A stretch of DNA of 64,000 nucleotides from Amycolatopsis sp. FBCC-B4732. GTDB taxonomy: Bacteria; Actinomycetota; Actinomycetes; Mycobacteriales; Pseudonocardiaceae. Every line of letters starts with the position of its first letter. Position 1 is the stretch's first letter. The translations under genes were made by a program, and so were the position numbers. The notes beneath the pieces are model-generated. The model did no database searches, was not told the DNA's origin, and worked only from the letters and a program-made list of their open reading frames with translations. This document shows, in pieces, positions 7,658 through 15,589 of this stretch. The stretch covers positions 6,056,501 to 6,120,500 of the forward strand of contig NZ_CP095376.1 of NCBI RefSeq assembly GCF_023008405.1, in the 5' to 3' direction.

Positions 7658-7965
7658 GTGCACCACCCTTCCGCCTGATCTACAGCCCGCAAGCCGCGTC
7701 TGTCCTCGAAGATCTGCGAGCTAAGGCTCAGTATGCGCGGAAGCTGAAAAAGGTCAGGAAGGCTCTCGCCTTCTTGAAGACGTACGGACCGTCATACCCA
7801 GGACTCCAGACCCATCCCATGGAGTCGATACCTGGGCCGAACGGGAAGACGCTGTACCAGTCGTACGTCGAGAACAGAACTCCGAGTGCCTGGCGGATTT
7901 GGTGGATCTACGGCCCTGATGAAGATCAGATCAGCGTCGTAGCCATCGGCCCTCATCCCGACTGA
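7654..7965 (+). CDS. RelE/ParE-superfamily toxin-like protein
   Basis: 103 residues from a GTG overlapping the upstream stop. The pattern FRLIYSPQAASVLEDL, basic helices (ARKLKKVRKALAFLKTYG), then strands ending in WRIWWIYGPDEDQISVVAIGPHPD matches the RelE/ParE/HigB fold in length and order of elements. RelE-type toxins cleave ribosome-bound mRNA, and ParE-type toxins poison gyrase; which applies is not visible. The pair would stabilise the integrated element by post-segregational killing or act in defence. Confidence 0.72.
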   Translation: MSAPPFRLIYSPQAASVLEDLRAKAQYARKLKKVRKALAFLKTYGPSYPGLQTHPMESIPGPNGKTLYQSYVENRTPSAWRIWWIYGPDEDQISVVAIGPHPD

Positions 7966-8026
7966 TCGCCATGTGGCCCGCCTCGCAACACAGGTAGGCT
8001 GGCGCGGTACCTCTTCGCGGAGGAAC

Positions 8027-8049
8027 GCCCCCGGGTAGCTCCCGGGGGC
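8027..8049. terminator. GC-rich hairpin between TA pair and XRE gene
   Basis: GCCCCCGGG, TAGCT loop, CCCGGGGGC: a 9-bp perfect stem without a T-run. It lies 61 bp after the toxin stop and 24 bp before the next start. It could end the toxin-antitoxin transcript or structure the leader of the XRE gene. Confidence 0.5.
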
Positions 8050-8072
8050 ACGCGGAGAGGTCGACTCCGCGA

Positions 8073-9293
8073 ATGAAGGTGGTCTTCGTGACCGACGACC
8101 TGAACGAGTTCGGTGATCGGCTGCGTGAGCTGAGGGCTTGGCGCGGGCTGAACATGCGCACGGCCGCCGACCTTGCTGGCATTTCCCACGCCTACTGGGG
8201 TTACATCGAGCGCGGCGAGAAGGCCGTGAACAACCGGCAGGTACTCGAAGCGATCGCGACAGCGATGCGCGTGGCTCCGTTCGAGCTGACGCGCAAGCCG
8301 CACTTGCCCACTGACCCGGAGACACGGGGCGCTCAGTCGCGGATGGTCGAGTTGATCGACGTGCTGTCCGGGTACCGCGTGGGCGAGCGCCCCGACATTC
8401 AGCCACGCCCCTGGGATCAGGTGGTAGCTGAGTCCCTCGAGCTACACCTAGTGCACCGTCCCGCTTGCGCGTACGCCACTGAGCTGGAGATCCTCCCGCG
8501 CCTGATCAAGGAACTGCTGCTCTACTCCACAGGCGGTCCACACCACGCTGAAGCTCTAACCCATCTGATCCAGGTCTATGACGTGGTGGCGTCGCTAACT
8601 GGGCGCCTGGGCTACGTCGGATCGCCGCCGCTGGCGATCGAACGCATGCATGCAGCAGCGGCCGAGCTGGGCGACCCACAGTGGTGTTCCGCCGTCGACT
8701 GGGTACGGGCGCAGACTCTGTCCGGCACCGACAGGGCGAGGCAGTACGAACTAGCAGTTCACGTCGCCGACTCAGCGCCCCGTGAACGGCCCGAGGTGTT
8801 CGGGATGGCACACCTCACGGCCTCCATTGCTTCGGCCGCGCAGGGGCAGGCTGACACGGCGCGGATGCATCTCGACGAAGCGGCACAGATCGCGGAGCTG
8901 ATCGAACCCGATGTGTCCCCGTGGCCGTTGTCGATGATGGTCTTCGGTCGGACGAACGTCGGCATTTGGAAGGTTTCCATCGGTGTCGAGTTGGGCGACG
9001 GGCCCCGGGTAGCCGAGACAGCCCGCGGCTTCGACGTGTCGCCTATCAGCGTCTCGCGACAGGTTGCGTTCTGGACTGAGATGGGCCGTGGGCTGCTCGA
9101 AGGGCGCCGGACACGCCAAGCCGGACTCGACGCCTTCAAGCGCGCCGACGCGCTGGCGCCCCAGCAGCTGCGTAACAACCACTTCGCTCGAGAAGCGATC
9201 GCTAACCAGCTCCGTCACTCGCGTGGTGATGACGGTATGGCACGTGACGTGCGCTACCTGGCATGGCGGATGGGGCTTGCCCCGACCGGGTGA
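8073..9293 (+). CDS. XRE-family regulator with TPR-like C-terminal domain
   Basis: 406 residues. The N-terminal Cro/CI helix-turn-helix spans residues ~10-70 (FGDRLRELRAWRGLNMRTAA, then DLAGISHAYWGYIERGEKAV). A long all-helical region of about 300 residues with TPR-like character follows (AIERMHAAAAELGDPQWCSA; AHLTASIASAAQGQADTARM). This architecture is common in actinomycete regulators that sense a small ligand or peptide. ATG 8073 is used here; an in-frame GTG at 8088 has a better spaced AAGGTGG and may be the real start. A 27-bp inverted repeat lies just after the stop and may be its operator for the following small-gene operon. Confidence 0.85.
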   Translation: MKVVFVTDDLNEFGDRLRELRAWRGLNMRTAADLAGISHAYWGYIERGEKAVNNRQVLEAIATAMRVAPFELTRKPHLPTDPETRGAQSRMVELIDVLSGYRVGERPDIQPRPWDQVVAESLELHLVHRPACAYATELEILPRLIKELLLYSTGGPHHAEALTHLIQVYDVVASLTGRLGYVGSPPLAIERMHAAAAELGDPQWCSAVDWVRAQTLSGTDRARQYELAVHVADSAPRERPEVFGMAHLTASIASAAQGQADTARMHLDEAAQIAELIEPDVSPWPLSMMVFGRTNVGIWKVSIGVELGDGPRVAETARGFDVSPISVSRQVAFWTEMGRGLLEGRRTRQAGLDAFKRADALAPQQLRNNHFAREAIANQLRHSRGDDGMARDVRYLAWRMGLAPTG

Positions 9294-9300
9294 ACCGGAC

Positions 9301-9327
9301 AGCTTGTGCACTTCTAGTGCACAAGCT
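9301..9327. promoter_or_regulatory. 27-bp perfect inverted repeat
   Basis: AGCTTGTGCACT, TCT, AGTGCACAAGCT: 12-bp arms around 3 nt. It begins 7 bp after the XRE/TPR gene and lies 50 bp before the next small operon. There is no T-run, so an operator bound by the upstream regulator is at least as likely as a terminator. Confidence 0.65.
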
Positions 9328-9376
9328 GCGGTTGATCGTCCTTAGCGTCTCTCGTGTGACGGCGCGTGTAGGTGAG

Positions 9377-9571
9377 ATGACCTCCGTGAACGGGGGCGAC
9401 GAGAGCGGCCGGGTTCCTCTTCAGGACCGGCTCGCCGTCGCCGACCCGACGCCACCCCGGAACGACGGCGAGGTGTTCGCCCGTGCGATCCAAGACGGCA
9501 ACGTGTGGGTGTGCGCCATCCACCGCGCTCGACTGGTCCCGCGGTCGGTAGCTGCGGGAGCGACGTGGTGA
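9377..9571 (+). CDS. hypothetical small protein
   Basis: 64 residues from the ATG at 9377 (in-frame GTGs exist upstream at 9356). The sequence is polar, MTSVNGGDESGRVPLQDRLA, ending in VWVCAIHRARLVPRSVAAGATW. No domain is recognised. The stop overlaps the next GTG start (GTGA). It is the first of four coupled genes behind the 27-bp inverted repeat. Confidence 0.5.
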   Translation: MTSVNGGDESGRVPLQDRLAVADPTPPRNDGEVFARAIQDGNVWVCAIHRARLVPRSVAAGATW

Positions 9572-9930
9572 CTGCGCTTGACGATCGGCCGCAGCCGCCG
9601 TCCCGGCCCCTGGCGACTACCCGGTGGGAGTGGCACGAATTCAACGCCGACGGCTGGGAGCACCTCTACTCGGTCGCCGAACTGACCGACACCCGGGTGG
9701 AGCTGCTTCTACCGTGGTGCCTGCTCCGCGCGCCCTACCCCCTCGAGCACGACCGGCAGAGCATCGACCCCGCGCCCCTGCCAGTTCCCCATCACGTGCA
9801 CTCCGGCGTGTGCCCCGCGTGCGCAGCACACCGTCTCGCCCAGATCCCGCACCCGAGGACCGGCACTGATCTCGATGGCCGTTTCTCGGGCGATCTCGTC
9901 GAGGTGGTGACCCGCGTTGGACGCACATGA
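9568..9930 (+). CDS. hypothetical protein, possible zinc-binding CxxC
   Basis: 120 residues from a GTG that overlaps the previous stop. The N-terminal half has several Trp residues (TTRWEWHEFNADGWEHLYSV). The C-terminal half carries HHVHSGVCPACAAHRLAQ, a Cys-x2-Cys with flanking His residues that could bind zinc. Not assigned to a family. It is co-transcribed with its neighbours: it overlaps the next start by 14 bp. Confidence 0.6.
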   Translation: MTALDDRPQPPSRPLATTRWEWHEFNADGWEHLYSVAELTDTRVELLLPWCLLRAPYPLEHDRQSIDPAPLPVPHHVHSGVCPACAAHRLAQIPHPRTGTDLDGRFSGDLVEVVTRVGRT

Positions 9931-10159
9931 CCGCCAGATGCTCGCAGGGCTCGCCAAGGTCAACAGCGAGATCGGCACCGTGACATTGCAGTTGCTGACC
10001 TTGCAGCCCGATGACGCGAACTACGCGGCCGGACTGCGCACGCTTGGCCGGGACCTGGTGCGTATCGGTGCTCAGCTGGCTGCACGCGCCGGGGAACTCG
10101 ACGGCCGCGTGCTCGATCCTGTCGAGCTGATGGCCGATCCGCAGCCGGAAGCGTCATGA
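9917..10159 (+). CDS. hypothetical helical small protein
   Basis: 80 residues from a TTG at 9917, chosen because GAGGTGG at 9901-9907 is correctly spaced; ATG 9938 is the alternative. Predicted all-alpha (MLAGLAKVNSEIGTVTLQLL, then DLVRIGAQLAARAGEL). Its stop overlaps the next ATG (ATGA). Function unknown. Confidence 0.6.
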   Translation: MDAHDRQMLAGLAKVNSEIGTVTLQLLTLQPDDANYAAGLRTLGRDLVRIGAQLAARAGELDGRVLDPVELMADPQPEAS

Positions 10160-10509
10160 GCGCCGAACAGCTCACTCCCTGCGCGGGCGACACGATCGCT
10201 GCGCGCAACGCACGGATGGTGCAGCTGAGCAAGAACGGCGCCACCTACACCGTGATCGCAAAGAAGTTCGGGCTCTCGCTGAGCTGGACGGGCTTCATCT
10301 TGCGTTCCAACGGCGCGGCGGTGCCCGAGCACGGCAAAGGTGTCAAGCGCCGCGGAATCGACTGGCCTGCCTTGTGCGACGCGTACGACAGCGGCGACAG
10401 CGTCCGCGCCCTCGCTGAAGCTGAGGGCTTGTCCTACGGCACCGTCTACCGCGGCCTTCGGAAGGCCGGCATCACGTTCCGGCCCCGTGGAGGCGACATG
10501 TCCAGATGA
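10156..10509 (+). CDS. helix-turn-helix DNA-binding protein (resolvase-HTH-like)
   Basis: 117 residues, start coupled to the previous stop by ATGA. Two Hin/MarR-like helix-turn-helix units are visible: MVQLSKNGATYTVIAKKFGL followed by SLSWTGFIL (residues ~20-50), and ALCDAYDSGDSVRALAEAEG followed by LSYGTVYRGLRKAGI (residues ~72-108). Tandem HTHs of this kind occur in small actinobacterial regulators and transposase-associated proteins. It ends the plus-strand operon just before a strong terminator. Confidence 0.75.
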   Translation: MSAEQLTPCAGDTIAARNARMVQLSKNGATYTVIAKKFGLSLSWTGFILRSNGAAVPEHGKGVKRRGIDWPALCDAYDSGDSVRALAEAEGLSYGTVYRGLRKAGITFRPRGGDMSR

Positions 10510-10654
10510 CTCCCGGCCGGTGCGTCTGCTCCATCCTCCCTCTTCGCGGGCGGGCGCACTGGCCGGGTTCCAGCTCCACCGCGGCCACGACAACATGTCC
10601 TACCCCGGGGCTCGTGGCCTGGTGGTGTTCCTTCGGCGACAAGAACCGAAGGGC

Positions 10655-10687
10655 AGGGGCTCCACGTCCTGATGACGTGGAGCCCCT
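10655..10687. terminator. bidirectional terminator between convergent genes
   Basis: AGGGGCTCCACGT, 7-nt loop, ACGTGGAGCCCCT: a 13-bp perfect stem followed by AGCAGTTTCG. It lies between the plus-strand operon ending at 10509 and the minus-strand gene ending at 10709. Confidence 0.85.
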
Positions 10688-10708
10688 AGCAGTTTCGTTG
10701 CGTCGTAG

Positions 10709-10939
10709 TCATGAATGGTCACGCGCTGGCGTCTTACCCATCATGTAGCTCCGCAAGTCGTCGATGTTGATCTTCCGGCGGCCGTTCCGTACACGCTGAG
10801 TGCTCCGCAGTCCCCGCTTGCCGCCGGATTCGTCGTACTCGCGGCACGCCCGCAAGATCGTGTCCTTGTGTTCACGGGCGTAGGTGGCCGCTTCGTTGGG
10901 GGTCAACCAGGGGGTACGGGTTGGCTCATGATCATCCAT
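10709..10939 (-). CDS. excisionase/MerR-like helix-turn-helix protein
   Basis: 76 residues. WLTPNEAATYAREHKDTILR, then ACREYDESGGKRGLRSTQRV, with a final INIDDLRSYMMG, is the layout of Xis/BldC-type winged-helix proteins (helix-turn-helix, strand-turn-strand wing, closing helix). It is similar in pattern to the protein at 14954, and the two may be paralogues (shared RxxxxY, GL(R/K), (I/V)xxDDL). It lies 64 bp downstream of the tape-measure gene on the same strand. Confidence 0.72.
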   Translation of the reverse strand: MDDHEPTRTPWLTPNEAATYAREHKDTILRACREYDESGGKRGLRSTQRVRNGRRKINIDDLRSYMMGKTPARDHS

Positions 10940-11003
10940 GAATCATCCCCTAGCGTGTCTCGCCAGCTGAAACCTGCTGGATCACTCCTCTGTCAGGTGA
11001 TCC

Positions 11004-14000
11004 TCACCGGTTGCGGAGAGTCCAGCTCAGTTCAGCCGCAGCCTGCCGCGCCGCCTCTGACGGATCTAGTGTGTTGATCGTCTGGTAGATGTTGATCACT
11101 TTTCCATCGCTTCCACGAGTGTCCGCGATCGACACAGGCGCCGTCCCAGTTCCGCCAGCGGGCTGGCTACTGGTCGCACCCGCATAGCGGTGGGCAAACA
11201 CCTGAAGGGCAGCCGGAGCGGTTGGGTTCACAACACCCCGCGGAGCCGTCACCGCGTAGCCGCCATAGGTTCGCAGCTGGTCCTGGTCCACCGCCGAGAG
11301 CGAACTGAACCCGTACGCTGCGGCGCTGGCCTTCAGCTTCGCGAACCCGCTGGCCGTGTAGATCGCGTGCGGGCCCTTCGGCGCCGGACTGTAGAACGAC
11401 GGGTCAACCCACGTGTGGTCCTCAGCCTGCACCAGGCCACCATTAGCGAACCCCTTCAGGCCCGCGTTGATCGCCATCAGCAACGGGTACCACTTGCGTG
11501 TCTGTTCGGCATTGACCACGAACTCTTCGTCGGAAGTCTTGCCCAGCATTCCGTTGCTGAACAGCGTCAGGATGTCGTCCGATGTGCCCGTGCCGGGGCC
11601 CTGGAGCAGTCCGCCGGCGCTGGCGTCCACGATGGTCGGGCCGCCCTTGGCGAAGCGCTTCATCTTCCCCTGACTGGGCAGGCCACCTTCGGCGCTGTGC
11701 GGACCGTACGCGAAGAAGTCCGGCGCGTTGATACCCGTTCGGACGGGGGCCGTGCCGACCTGCTTGTATCGCGTCACGATGTCGATCACGGTGTAGTGAT
11801 AAGTCGGCAAGCTGTTGACCTTGTCCCGCAGGCTCTCCATCTTCGCCGCCTGCTGGTCCGCGTTCGACGTGATCAAGATCTGGTGACCATTCGGCAGCGT
11901 GTAGACAGCCTGGCCAAGATTGTTGACTCCGAGCTTCAATCCGGCAGCCCGAGCTTCGGTCGCGGACATGTGCCCGATGGTCGTCTGCAACGAGGCTGGC
12001 AGGGGGCCCGAGAAGCTGTTAGCCAGATTGATGGTCTCCGCATTCAACGCACGTGACGCCTCGGCCTTCTTGCCGTCCGCTGAAGCCGCGGTGGACGTAG
12101 CGTACGCAGCGTTGTAGGCGGCCTGCTCCTGCTGAGCCATCGCCTGCTCCAAAGCCAACTCAGCCCGTGCCTTGTCGTCGGCGCTGGCCTTGCCGTTCTT
12201 CTGGCTCTCGTTGTACTGCTCAAGAGCGGCCTTGGTGTTCAGCACAGCGCCGCGATAGCCAAGGCTGGCGTTCTGCTGCTCGTGGATCGCGGCCGTGTGC
12301 TGCGTCGTCGAGTCACGGGCCTTGATCTGCGCTTCGCTGACGTTGTAGAGACCCTGCTCCTCGAGCAGGTACGCCGCGTACGCATCCCGGGTCGCCCGTG
12401 CCTGCTCACCGACAGCCCCGGTGCCGTTGTACAGCGCCTGAAGCTGCTTCTGAAGCTGAGGGTGGGTGGCCGCCAAGCTTTCGTTGAAGTGCGCAACGTC
12501 GCCGGCGACACTGTCGTAAGAGCCGCCGTTCTCGAGTACCTGGTGGTTAAGGTTTTTTAGCCCGTCGATGTCGCGTTGGGACTCGACGCCTTGGTGAAGC
12601 AGCGACTGAATCCACGCGTCCGACTTGGTGCGTATGGTGTCGAGCGCTTCACCGTGCCCATTGGCAGCGGCGGTTGCGGTAGCGAGGTTCGCTCCGAAGA
12701 TGGACACGTTCGCCGCGGCGTTCTTGCTGTTGAGTGCAGCGACGTTCGCCTTGGCGGTCTGTTCGTCGATGGCGCCGTTGTCGGCGCGGATGGCGTCGGT
12801 GAGCAGGCGGACGTTTTCTCGGTGCTCAGCGGCAGCCTGAGCGGCCTTTGCCTGCTTTTGTCCCAGGATGTCCAGCCCCGTGCCGAGGAGCGCCACCGCG
12901 ATCGTGGCAGGGTTCAGCGCGCCACCCGCGAGACCACCCAGCGCTGTGCCGAACTTGGTGCCCCACTTCGCCGCACCATCGAGATCCTTGCCGGCGTCCC
13001 GAACTCGTGTGCCCAAGCCCTCGAATGCCTTGCCGGCGTCCAACCCAAACTTGCTGGTGATCATGTTTGCCGCGGCGATGGAACCAGCCATCTGCGTCAC
13101 GCCAGGCGGCAGAGCCGAAACAGCAGCAGCCAGACCACGAACGACGGTCAACGCCCCCGTACCGGCGTTGGTAAAGCCTTGGAGGAAACCCAGCGCGCCT
13201 GAACCCTGCCCCGTGAGCGACCCCAGACCGGCGGCTACCTGGTTCACCATCGCGTCAAACGACCGCAGCGGACCAGCTGCACCGGAAGCGAGGTTCGCCA
13301 GGACCATGCCCACCGCGGCCTCAACAGAGCGGACTGTGCCGCCGAAGACGGTCATCGACTGTCCCGCGGCGTCACTGCCTTGGGAGAGGTTGCGGAGGAA
13401 GTCTGAGAGTCCAGCGCCAGTCTGCCCAGTGAGGCTGCGGAAACCCTGGAGCGCGCCTTCGCTGGTCTCAATCGCAGTGACCATGCCCGGCATCGCGTTC
13501 TCAGCGAAGTCCGTCACGGAGCCGGTGAGTTCGTCGACCACCGGGCCGGACTCGGCGAAGGCAGTCTGGATTGCCGGGCGGAGCCGTACAAACGCTGCCC
13601 TCAGGTCCTCAGCCGATCCGGACAGCGGGCCGCTGAGGACCTGTGCCATGGCTTGTGTGTCGGAGACCACAGAGGACTTCAGGCCGGCGAACGAGTCTGC
13701 CACCTGGACGTTGCCCTTCATGGCCGCTGCGCCGATGCCCGCGAAGACAGCGGGGATCGCCGATAGGGCTGCGACAGCGCCAGCGGTGCCGATTGCGGCA
13801 GCGGCCGGCAGGCCGGCGCTCAGGGCCGCGAAGGTGAGCGCCCTGAACTTCGCGTTGACCCGAGCCGCGGCCTTCTCGGACTCGGACTCGATCGTGCCTT
13901 GGTCGATCTCTGCCTTGATCCGAACTCGGGTCTCTTCGCTGGCGACCTTCGCTAGCGTCTCGACCTCGCTGCGGAACTTGGCGGCGTCCGCCAGGTCAGC

Positions 14001-14378
14001 GGGGATCTCCGCTTGGAGCCCCTTCTCGACTTCGCCGATGACCGCGGCCAGGTCGCGGCGGAACTTCTCGCCGTCCGGCGTGGCGGGGATTTTGAGCGCC
14101 TGCTTGGCAGTCGCCTTTAGGGACGACTCGACTTTTGCGCGCCAAGCGTCGTCAATGGGGTTGTCCGCGGTTAGCGGGAGCTTCGCCGGCGAGGACTTCC
14201 GTACTCGTTCCTTGACCTTCTCGAGCCCGTCCGGGTCGTCGAGGATGGTCTTGATGTGGATGCCGTTGCCGCGTTCAAGACGCTGGCGGATGCGTCGTTC
14301 GTCAGCCTCGGTGTTGTCCTCGAGGTTCACTGTGACGTAGGCGCTGGCGATGCGGAAGCCCTCAGGCACGGCGCTCAC
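11004..14378 (-). CDS. phage tail tape-measure protein
   Basis: 1124 residues from a GTG. Features of siphophage tape measures: extended charged helical N-terminus, a long Ala/Gly-rich hydrophobic stretch (~180-220: LPAAAAIGTAGAVAALSAIP), a second hydrophobic block (~480-510), long heptad-rich helices, then a Gly/Pro C-terminal region. KWYPLLMAINAGLKGFANGG and VINIYQTINTLDPSEAARQA are typical of actinophage tape measures. These proteins template tail length at roughly 0.15 nm per residue, so ~170 nm would be predicted. The gene is uninterrupted, yet no other tail, head or packaging gene is recognisable in the element. Only a 58-codon frame overlaps its start. Confidence 0.9.
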   Translation of the reverse strand: MSAVPEGFRIASAYVTVNLEDNTEADERRIRQRLERGNGIHIKTILDDPDGLEKVKERVRKSSPAKLPLTADNPIDDAWRAKVESSLKATAKQALKIPATPDGEKFRRDLAAVIGEVEKGLQAEIPADLADAAKFRSEVETLAKVASEETRVRIKAEIDQGTIESESEKAAARVNAKFRALTFAALSAGLPAAAAIGTAGAVAALSAIPAVFAGIGAAAMKGNVQVADSFAGLKSSVVSDTQAMAQVLSGPLSGSAEDLRAAFVRLRPAIQTAFAESGPVVDELTGSVTDFAENAMPGMVTAIETSEGALQGFRSLTGQTGAGLSDFLRNLSQGSDAAGQSMTVFGGTVRSVEAAVGMVLANLASGAAGPLRSFDAMVNQVAAGLGSLTGQGSGALGFLQGFTNAGTGALTVVRGLAAAVSALPPGVTQMAGSIAAANMITSKFGLDAGKAFEGLGTRVRDAGKDLDGAAKWGTKFGTALGGLAGGALNPATIAVALLGTGLDILGQKQAKAAQAAAEHRENVRLLTDAIRADNGAIDEQTAKANVAALNSKNAAANVSIFGANLATATAAANGHGEALDTIRTKSDAWIQSLLHQGVESQRDIDGLKNLNHQVLENGGSYDSVAGDVAHFNESLAATHPQLQKQLQALYNGTGAVGEQARATRDAYAAYLLEEQGLYNVSEAQIKARDSTTQHTAAIHEQQNASLGYRGAVLNTKAALEQYNESQKNGKASADDKARAELALEQAMAQQEQAAYNAAYATSTAASADGKKAEASRALNAETINLANSFSGPLPASLQTTIGHMSATEARAAGLKLGVNNLGQAVYTLPNGHQILITSNADQQAAKMESLRDKVNSLPTYHYTVIDIVTRYKQVGTAPVRTGINAPDFFAYGPHSAEGGLPSQGKMKRFAKGGPTIVDASAGGLLQGPGTGTSDDILTLFSNGMLGKTSDEEFVVNAEQTRKWYPLLMAINAGLKGFANGGLVQAEDHTWVDPSFYSPAPKGPHAIYTASGFAKLKASAAAYGFSSLSAVDQDQLRTYGGYAVTAPRGVVNPTAPAALQVFAHRYAGATSSQPAGGTGTAPVSIADTRGSDGKVINIYQTINTLDPSEAARQAAAELSWTLRNR

Positions 14379-14538
14379 CGCCGTAGCTGTCGCTTTCGCT
14401 CGTCCAGCAAAGACGAGTTCCAGGCGTCCAATTGCGCGGCGCGTAGTGCAACTGCCGGCGAATGAAGGCGAGCTTCAGCTGTGCTGCCAGCTCTGCCGGG
14501 GTGGGGATCCGTGATCCCACAGCTTGTGTTTCGTGCAT
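14362..14538 (-). CDS. small protein overlapping the tape-measure start
   Basis: 58 residues (MHETQAVGSRIPTPAELAAQ, then LKLAFIRRQLHYAPRNWTPG) from the ATG at 14536-14538. Its last 17 bases overlap the tape-measure start in another frame, which suggests translational coupling. GGAA lies about 7 bases before the ATG. In tailed phages the slot before the tape measure belongs to tail-assembly chaperones. The position is suggestive, but I cannot recognise the sequence as one. Confidence 0.5.
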   Translation of the reverse strand: MHETQAVGSRIPTPAELAAQLKLAFIRRQLHYAPRNWTPGTRLCWTSESDSYGGERRA

Positions 14539-14651
14539 GCGCGTTCCAGGGGTGAGAGCGGGTCTGTCTCGCTTCTCATCACTGGCCGCATTCAGCCCGT
14601 CGCTGCGGCGGTATTCCCCTTTCTCGACGCTCCTGACAAGTGTCCTACCTG

Positions 14652-14680
14652 CGATTATACCAGCAAGAGTGATATAATCG
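14652..14680. promoter_or_regulatory. divergent TATAAT promoters in an inverted repeat
   Basis: CGATTATA (14652-14659) and TATAATCG (14673-14680) form an 8-bp inverted repeat. Each arm is a consensus -10 box, one per strand. The minus-strand copy would drive the 58-residue gene and tape measure; the plus-strand copy would drive a short transcript into the hairpin at 14712. -35 matches are weak. This is the most AT-rich spot in the element. Confidence 0.6.
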
Positions 14681-14711
14681 GTCGCACAGGTGTGCGGGTC
14701 GCATAACTGTC

Positions 14712-14748
14712 AGAACCCCTCGAAGAACTGCACGCTTCGGGGGGTTCT
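14712..14748 (+). terminator. hairpin 1 downstream of plus TATAAT
   Basis: AGAACCCCTCGAAG pairs with CTTCGGGGGGTTCT (14735-14748) with one G-T pair; TCCTATT follows. It begins about 35 bp after the plus-strand -10 box, so the transcript would be ~65 nt. Either a terminator or the body of a small structured RNA. Confidence 0.6.
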
Positions 14749-14823
14749 CCTATTGCATCAACGTAAAGTCCGATAAGCGTGTAAGCTGGCGACGCCTAGA
14801 CCGCCTGATCCGTGGAATGGCAC

Positions 14824-14856
14824 AGAACCCCCGTGCGGGAGTCGCATGGGGGTTCT
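14824..14856 (+). terminator. hairpin 2, intrinsic-terminator-like
   Basis: AGAACCCCC, 15-nt loop, GGGGGTTCT followed by TTCA. It shares the AGAACCCC/GGGGTTCT stem with the hairpin at 14712, so the region holds two related terminator-like elements in tandem before the gene at 14954. Confidence 0.7.
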
Positions 14857-14953
14857 TTCATGCAGGGAATCCACCCAGCTCTGCATCCATCATTCACTCT
14901 CCCGTGGAGTGACCTGCCTAGCGCTGGCTTTGGGCACAGACCTAGATCGACTC

Positions 14954-15223
14954 ATGGAAGATGGGTCGGAGGAGCAACGAAGACGGGATGAGCCGGGGCA
15001 CACTCCGCGGTTGTCGCCGTACATGACGGTCGCCGAGTCCGCCTCGTTCGCTCGGTGTCACGAACAGACCATCCGCAAGGCCGTGCGTGCCTACCAGCGT
15101 GACCAGACGACTGGCCTCAAGGCGTTCCAGTCTGGTGCGCACGCCACGATCCGGGTTCACGTCGATGACCTGACCCGCTGGATCCAGGGAGAGCCGCCGT
15201 CTAAGGGGGCGAGGCGCCGCTAA
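14954..15223 (+). CDS. excisionase/BldC-like helix-turn-helix protein
   Basis: 89 residues from ATG 14954; the frame is open further left, but that stretch covers the terminator region and is unlikely to be translated. YMTVAESASFARCHEQTIRK, then AVRAYQRDQTTGLKAFQSGA and IRVHVDDLTRWIQG, match the Xis/MerR-like winged-helix pattern. It is related in pattern to the protein at 10709. Two such proteins plus the one at 20235 give the element three candidates for recombination directionality or small activators. First gene of the plus-strand cluster 14954-16015. Confidence 0.72.
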   Translation: MEDGSEEQRRRDEPGHTPRLSPYMTVAESASFARCHEQTIRKAVRAYQRDQTTGLKAFQSGAHATIRVHVDDLTRWIQGEPPSKGARRR

Positions 15224-15332
15224 TGACGCTGCTGATTGACGCGCCCGAGACGCCGTGTAGGTCACCGGCGTTGAGAGCATCGCCCGCGGCTACGGCCCCG
15301 TGTGCGCCCGCAAGAAGCGCCAGGAGGAAGCC

Positions 15333-15560
15333 GTGAAGCTCATACTGGCCAACTACTCGCCCGTGCAGGTCGAGAAGGTCCGCCAGCTGCTCGCCGACGG
15401 CGGCATCGCTCGTGTTGACCGCACCACCTTCACCGTCGTCGCTTCGGACGGCGTGCACCGCTACGAGGTCAGCACGGCTCACGCGTCGTGCACCTGCAAG
15501 GCCGGAGAGCATGGCCGGCGTTGTTACCACGTCGCAGCTGCTCAGCTTGCCGTCGCCTGA
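15333..15560 (+). CDS. SWIM zinc-finger-like small protein
   Basis: 75 residues from a GTG chosen because a perfect AGGAGG (15322-15327) lies 5 bases upstream. The C-terminal half reads YEVSTAHASCTCKAGEHGRR then CYHVAAAQ, that is CxC-x8-CxH, the SWIM zinc-finger signature. SWIM domains bind nucleic acid or partner proteins and also occur as stand-alone modules on actinobacterial mobile elements. The N-terminal part (VQVEKVRQLLADGGIARVDR) is helical. Confidence 0.75.
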   Translation: MKLILANYSPVQVEKVRQLLADGGIARVDRTTFTVVASDGVHRYEVSTAHASCTCKAGEHGRRCYHVAAAQLAVA

Positions 15561-15589
15561 ACCTCGGGACATGTCGTACCGTTCCAGTC

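Noticed and set aside
12868..14340. 490-codon plus-strand open frame opposite the tape-measure gene
   Set aside because: It is the antisense shadow of a long Ala/Gly-rich gene in high-GC DNA; composition is low-complexity and there is no ribosome-binding site or domain.
14462..14677. 71-codon plus-strand frame before the TATAAT pair
   Set aside because: It has no ribosome-binding site, would be cut by its own promoter region, and overlaps the better supported 58-codon minus-strand frame.
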